In this document: positions 5,709 through 8,224 of the stretch, in pieces
How the letters are laid out: each line of letters opens with the position of its first letter
Numbering within the stretch: position 1 is the stretch's first letter
Assembly (NCBI GenBank): GCA_035347995.1
Contig: DAOPQD010000125.1
Coordinates: 1 to 8,224, forward strand
DNA: 8,224 nucleotides
Source of the DNA: JAAZNO01 sp012798275
GTDB taxonomy: Bacteria > Chloroflexota > Anaerolineae > B4-G1 > SLSP01
Direction: 5' to 3'
The notes under the pieces: model-generated
Seen by the model: the letters and a program-made list of their open reading frames with translations, nothing else
What the model was told of the DNA's origin: nothing
The model's database searches: none
Position numbers and translations under genes: made by a program

Positions 5709-6587
5709 ATGACATCAGCGGCGTTTCAACAGCTCACACCCTCTCTCTGGGTCACACAAAGCCCCCTCTTTGCCACCAACAGCGGCATTTTCATGGAGGC
5801 GGGACAGGCTTGCCTGATTGATCCGGGCATCATGCCCGAGGAAATTCGGGGGATCGCGCGGTTCGTCCTGGAGCAGGGCGCGACGGTGCAGGCCCTCATT
5901 CTCACCCACAGCCACTGGGATCACCTGCTGGGGCCGGAGCATTTCCCAGGCGCGAAGATCATCACCCAGCTGGAATACAAAAACAGCGTGGCGCAGCGCG
6001 GCGAAGCCATCCTGCAACAGGTCAGCCGCTGGGAAACGCAGGCGAACATCCTCCGTTCGCAGCCCTTCACGCTGCCCCGCCCCACCCTCGCCTTCGAAAG
6101 CCGCCTCTACCTCATGGGAGGCGACCACACGCTGCAGCTGCTTCCCGCGCCCGGTCACGCCGCCGATCAGCTCGTCATCTACGAGGCCACGACGGGCATG
6201 CTCTGGGCGGCGGACATGCTCAGCGACGTCGAGATCCCCTTCGTGAGTCACAGCCTGAGCGCCTATGAGGAGACGCTGGCGCGGCTGGCGACCCTGGACG
6301 TGCAGGTGTTGATCCCCGGGCACGGCACGCCTACCACTATCCCCGCCGAGATCCAGGCGCGCTTCGACGCCGACCGCAGCTACCTGAAAGCCCTGCGTGA
6401 ACGGGTGCGCGCCGCCATTGCCGACGGCAAGACTCTCGCGGAGACAGTGGCCCTCTGCGCCGACATCCCCTTCCATCACCCAGAAGAGAACGCCGGACCG
6501 CATCGCCTGAACGTGGAAAACGTCTTTGTCGAGCTGGGCGGCGCGGTCGAGACGCTGCCGGTGGGGTGGCAGCGGGAAGAGGGTTGA
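5709..6587 (+). CDS. Metallo-beta-lactamase-fold hydrolase
   Basis: A 292-residue protein with the full metal-binding set of the superfamily: HSHWDH (67-72, ligands H67, H69, D71, H72), H150 in APGHAADQ, D169 in WAADMLSD and H205 in IPGHG. This is the glyoxalase II-like arrangement for two metal ions, usually Zn. The C-terminal 80 residues are helical and end near PHRLNVENVFVEL, as in thiolesterase-like and lactonase-like members. No signal peptide is seen, so it is probably cytoplasmic. CGGAG sits seven bases before the ATG, inside the end of the upstream gene; the intergenic gap is three bases. The true substrate (thioester, lactone, phosphodiester or other) cannot be told from sequence; beta-lactamase activity is unlikely without an export signal. 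Confidence 0.92.
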   Translation: MTSAAFQQLTPSLWVTQSPLFATNSGIFMEAGQACLIDPGIMPEEIRGIARFVLEQGATVQALILTHSHWDHLLGPEHFPGAKIITQLEYKNSVAQRGEAILQQVSRWETQANILRSQPFTLPRPTLAFESRLYLMGGDHTLQLLPAPGHAADQLVIYEATTGMLWAADMLSDVEIPFVSHSLSAYEETLARLATLDVQVLIPGHGTPTTIPAEIQARFDADRSYLKALRERVRAAIADGKTLAETVALCADIPFHHPEENAGPHRLNVENVFVELGGAVETLPVGWQREEG

Positions 6588-6611
6588 GGAAGCCCTGGAA
6601 TCAGCCCACGG

Positions 6612-7457
6612 ATGAACCTCCTGACGCCGGCACACCTTCAGGCCTATCGCGCGGAAACATATGGCCTCACACGCCCGCTGCGCAGCGTGGAAGAAGCGCG
6701 CGCCTTCGTGGCCGAGCGGGGCTTCGTATTGTTCTGGCCAATCAAGGGGGTCGTCCTGCCAAGCCTGTGGACTGCCGTCGCGGGCAACCGTCCCGTTGCC
6801 GATGCGCACGAGGATCCGGGGCACATCACCTGGGACTGGAAGGATCAATCCCTGGGCCAGCGGTGGTGGTATTACGCCAAGGTGCTGCGCAAGAAGGCCG
6901 GCTTCATCGCGCTGGACACGGCCCCCTTGTTTTACGCGCTCAGCGAGAATTTCGGTTCCCCCGAAGAGGATTACCTGGAGCAATACCGCCAGGGGACGTT
7001 GTCGCAAGAAGCCAAGACCCTCTACGAGGCGCTGCTGCGCGAGGGGCCATTGCACACCATCGCCCTCCGTAAAGCGACCTTCATGACGGCGGGTGAATCC
7101 AAAGCGCGCTTCGAGCGGGCGCTGACCGAGCTGCAGGCCGATTTCAAGGTTCTGCCCGTCGGCGTGGCAGAGGTCGGCGCCTGGCATTACGCCTTCATCT
7201 ACGAGTGCACCCATCGGCACTTCCCCTGGCTGCCGGAACGCGCGCACGAGTACGGCATCCGCGAGGCGCAGCGGTTGTTGGTGGAGCGCTATTATCGGAT
7301 GGTCGGCGCTGCTCCCCTCAGCGAGGCGGGCAAGGTCTTCCAATGGCCCAAAGGGGATGTCGAACACGCCGTCAACACGCTGCTGGCGGCGGGAACCTTG
7401 CGGGAAGTCGAGGTCGAAGGGGCGCGCGCGCCCTGGATTGCCATCAGCGCGCTGTGA
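6612..7457 (+). CDS. AlkZ/YcaQ-related winged-helix protein
   Basis: A 281-residue protein resembling the HTH_42 (AlkZ/YcaQ) winged-helix group, which includes DNA glycosylases that unhook interstrand crosslinks and excise bulky alkylated bases. Diagnostic stretches are RSVEEARAFVAERGFVLFWP (24-43), LPSLWTAVAG (49-58), HITWDWKD (71-78), WWYYAKVLRKKAGF (85-98) and FYALSENFGSPEEDY (107-121). Likely winged-helix segments cover about 131-195 (SQEAKTLYEALLREG onward) and 215-281. Known glycosylases carry a Q-x-Q or Q-x-D motif at about the place where this protein reads FVLFWPIK (38-45); I see no such motif, so catalysis is uncertain. The start is 24 bases after the hydrolase stop, with only a weak TGGAA as ribosome site. 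A DNA-repair or DNA-binding role is inferred. It is the last gene of the operon. Confidence 0.83.
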   Translation: MNLLTPAHLQAYRAETYGLTRPLRSVEEARAFVAERGFVLFWPIKGVVLPSLWTAVAGNRPVADAHEDPGHITWDWKDQSLGQRWWYYAKVLRKKAGFIALDTAPLFYALSENFGSPEEDYLEQYRQGTLSQEAKTLYEALLREGPLHTIALRKATFMTAGESKARFERALTELQADFKVLPVGVAEVGAWHYAFIYECTHRHFPWLPERAHEYGIREAQRLLVERYYRMVGAAPLSEAGKVFQWPKGDVEHAVNTLLAAGTLREVEVEGARAPWIAISAL

Positions 7458-7549
7458 GATGCGGGGGAACGCAAGAACACCCCATACCGCCACATCTAAT
7501 TTTGCAGCTGCTCTGGCGACAACCTCTCCACGCATCTTCTGTCCGTGCC

Positions 7550-7595
7550 GCGTCAGGGGCAAGTAGCGGCTCGTCGCGGCGATGCCCCTGTACGC
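7550..7595. repeat. REP-like hairpin after the operon
   Basis: GCGTCAGGGGC (7550-7560) pairs with GCCCCTG-ACGC (7584-7590 and 7592-7595) over 11 bp, with a single bulged T at 7591 and a 23-base loop. No T-tract follows, so a classical terminator is doubtful. AGGGGC...GCCCCT hairpins of this type are often dispersed intergenic repeats, but only one copy is visible here. Confidence 0.6.
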
Positions 7596-7654
7596 CAGGA
7601 CTGAGGCCAGCAACCATGCATCCCCTTTTGGAATGGCCCCGGCATAGCGCAAAA

Positions 7655-7683
7655 TTGTACATTTCCCCGATTGTCAATATAAT
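7655..7683 (+). promoter_or_regulatory. Promoter with perfect TATAAT
   Basis: TTGTAC (7655-7660) and TATAAT (7678-7683) are 17 bp apart. The -10 is a full consensus match and the -35 matches at three positions. A transcript starting near 7690 would read through the broken helix-turn-helix frame into the antitoxin-like gene. Confidence 0.6.
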
Positions 7684-7692
7684 TAGGAGTAG

Positions 7693-7851
7693 ACAGCTGC
7701 GCTCAGCAGGATGAGGGAGGCGCTGGCCAACCGGGTGAAGACGGTCCAGAAGTGGCAATGTTCGGCGCCTGCGTTGTAAACATTCCAGTTTGGCGGAACA
7801 CGTAACGATGGTGCAGATCAAGCCGGGGAAGAGCAAGTCGAGGAAAAGTGA
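7693..7851 (+). pseudogene. Possible helix-turn-helix (excisionase-like) gene remnant
   Basis: One frame reads EALANRVKTVQKWQ, then meets TAA at 7777-7779, and continues with TFQFGGTRNDGADQAG up to TGA at 7849-7851. RVKTVQKW resembles the recognition helix of HTH_17 or Xre-type domains. FGGTR a short way on resembles the wing of excisionase-like domains. No good ribosome site precedes ATG 7711. The match is short and based on memory of the family, so chance similarity is possible. If real, it was a small DNA-binding protein just ahead of the antitoxin-like gene. Confidence 0.25.
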
Positions 7852-7893
7852 GGCATGACGGCTGCTTTTCAGGAGAGTTGTGGAGGCGAAGGA

Positions 7894-8124
7894 ATGGGAG
7901 CAACTGGAGAGGCCGTTTCGCCGAGAGTAGCCGAGATATTCGAAAAAGTGGAGCAGCTGACCAGCATGGAACGGCTGACACTGGCCAAGCTGCTGCTGGG
8001 AAGCGTGTTGACAGCCGAATCAGAGGAAGAAACAGACTGGACGGCTATGAGCCTCAGCACCTTCCAAAAGGACTGGAACAACGCCGAGGACGCTATCTAC
8101 GATAATTGCGTGCCGACGCGGTAA
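7894..8124 (+). CDS. Antitoxin-like small protein
   Basis: A 76-residue acidic protein. GGAGG lies seven bases before ATG 7894; an earlier in-frame ATG at 7855 is possible but its ribosome site is poorly spaced. The N-terminal half is one amphipathic helix region, AEIFEKVEQLTSMERLTLAK (13-32), like the dimerisation helices of short antitoxins. The C-terminal half, DWTAMSLSTFQKDWNNAEDA then IYDN (48-71), fits the tail I associate with antitoxins paired with PemK/MazF toxins, where YDN is usually followed by W and a few more residues. Here the frame instead gives CVPTR and stops. Reading one base shifted would give W-R-A-D-A-V in place of C-V-P-T-R, so a single-base loss at the end is likely. 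It overlaps the next short ORF at TAATG. Confidence 0.7.
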   Translation: MGATGEAVSPRVAEIFEKVEQLTSMERLTLAKLLLGSVLTAESEEETDWTAMSLSTFQKDWNNAEDAIYDNCVPTR

Positions 8125-8224
8125 TGCATCGTGCCGCTATGCCCATCCGTCAAGATATGGTGGAGGTAGAGATGTTCAGATAAAGTTTTGGACTAAGCTG
8201 ACGCGGCCTCCTGGCCCAAGGTGG
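8124..8224 (+). pseudogene. Possible PemK/MazF-type toxin start, interrupted; runs off the window
   Basis: ATG 8124 overlaps the antitoxin-like stop by one base (TAATG). The frame reads MHRAAMPIRQDMVEVEMFR and stops at TAA 8181-8183. PIRQ-D-MVEVEMF resembles the opening strand of PemK/MazF toxins (M-x-I-R-x-G-D-V-V-L-V-x-F). In the frame shifted by one base, KFWTKLTRPPGP follows, with an RP where the family has its conserved R-P. This suggests a toxin gene broken by a frameshift or stop. Only about 100 bp are available, so the call is tentative; an unrelated gene is possible. Confidence 0.3.

Larger units (their letters stand above)
7458..7893. other. Gene-poor spacer with hairpin, promoter and HTH remnant
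   Basis: About 430 bp separate the AlkZ-related gene from the antitoxin-like gene. It contains a REP-like hairpin (7550-7595), a promoter-like pair (7655-7683) and a broken reading frame (7693-7851). The A+T-rich patch around 7651-7690 stands out against its surroundings. No RNA gene is evident. The minus-strand frames across it are open only as GC-rich shadows. Confidence 0.7.

Noticed and set aside
5715..7652. 645-codon open frame on the minus strand
   Set aside because: It lies opposite the hydrolase and AlkZ-related genes, which have clear motifs. Its translation is low-complexity and rich in R, G and Q with no recognisable domain, as expected from GC-rich antisense.
7711..7779. 22-residue peptide gene after the TATAAT promoter
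   Set aside because: No suitable ribosome site; better explained as part of a broken helix-turn-helix frame.

Overview
The window is GC-rich bacterial chromosome with compact, mostly collinear genes. Several features suggest a Chloroflexota bacterium of the Anaerolineae type: an AlkZ-related winged-helix protein, a ParB-like/DUF4032-like/universal-stress fusion, short 7-8 bp intergenic tandem repeats, and REP-like hairpins. This is inferred from gene style only; no marker gene is present.

Left part (1-3674, + strand): a heptamer tandem array is followed by two near-identical 124-bp direct repeats. The second repeat runs into the ribosome binding site of a large MFS transporter with an SLC45/sucrose-transporter-like motif. 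Three bases after it comes a 575-residue protein joining a ParB-like/DUF4032-like half to two universal stress domains. The two genes look co-translated and end at a strong 13-bp hairpin.

Middle part (3730-4946, - strand): a rubrerythrin (peroxide detoxification) and a methylmalonyl-CoA epimerase. Each has its own recognisable promoter. The rubrerythrin promoter overlaps a PerR-like dyad.

Right part (4964-7457, + strand): a promoter diverging from the epimerase drives a tight run of three genes: a conserved-type hypothetical protein, a metallo-beta-lactamase-fold hydrolase and an AlkZ-related winged-helix protein.

Far right (7458-8224): about 430 bp hold a REP-like hairpin, a good promoter and what looks like a decayed helix-turn-helix gene. 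Next is an intact small antitoxin-like gene whose C-terminus appears frameshifted. It overlaps by one base a very short ORF resembling the start of a PemK/MazF toxin that quickly hits a stop. This looks like a decaying toxin-antitoxin locus; the window ends before this can be settled.

I see no CRISPR array, tRNA, rRNA or insertion sequence. The most unusual items are the stress-domain fusion protein, the duplicated structured leader before the transporter, the heptamer/CTCAC hairpin family, and the decayed toxin-antitoxin locus.
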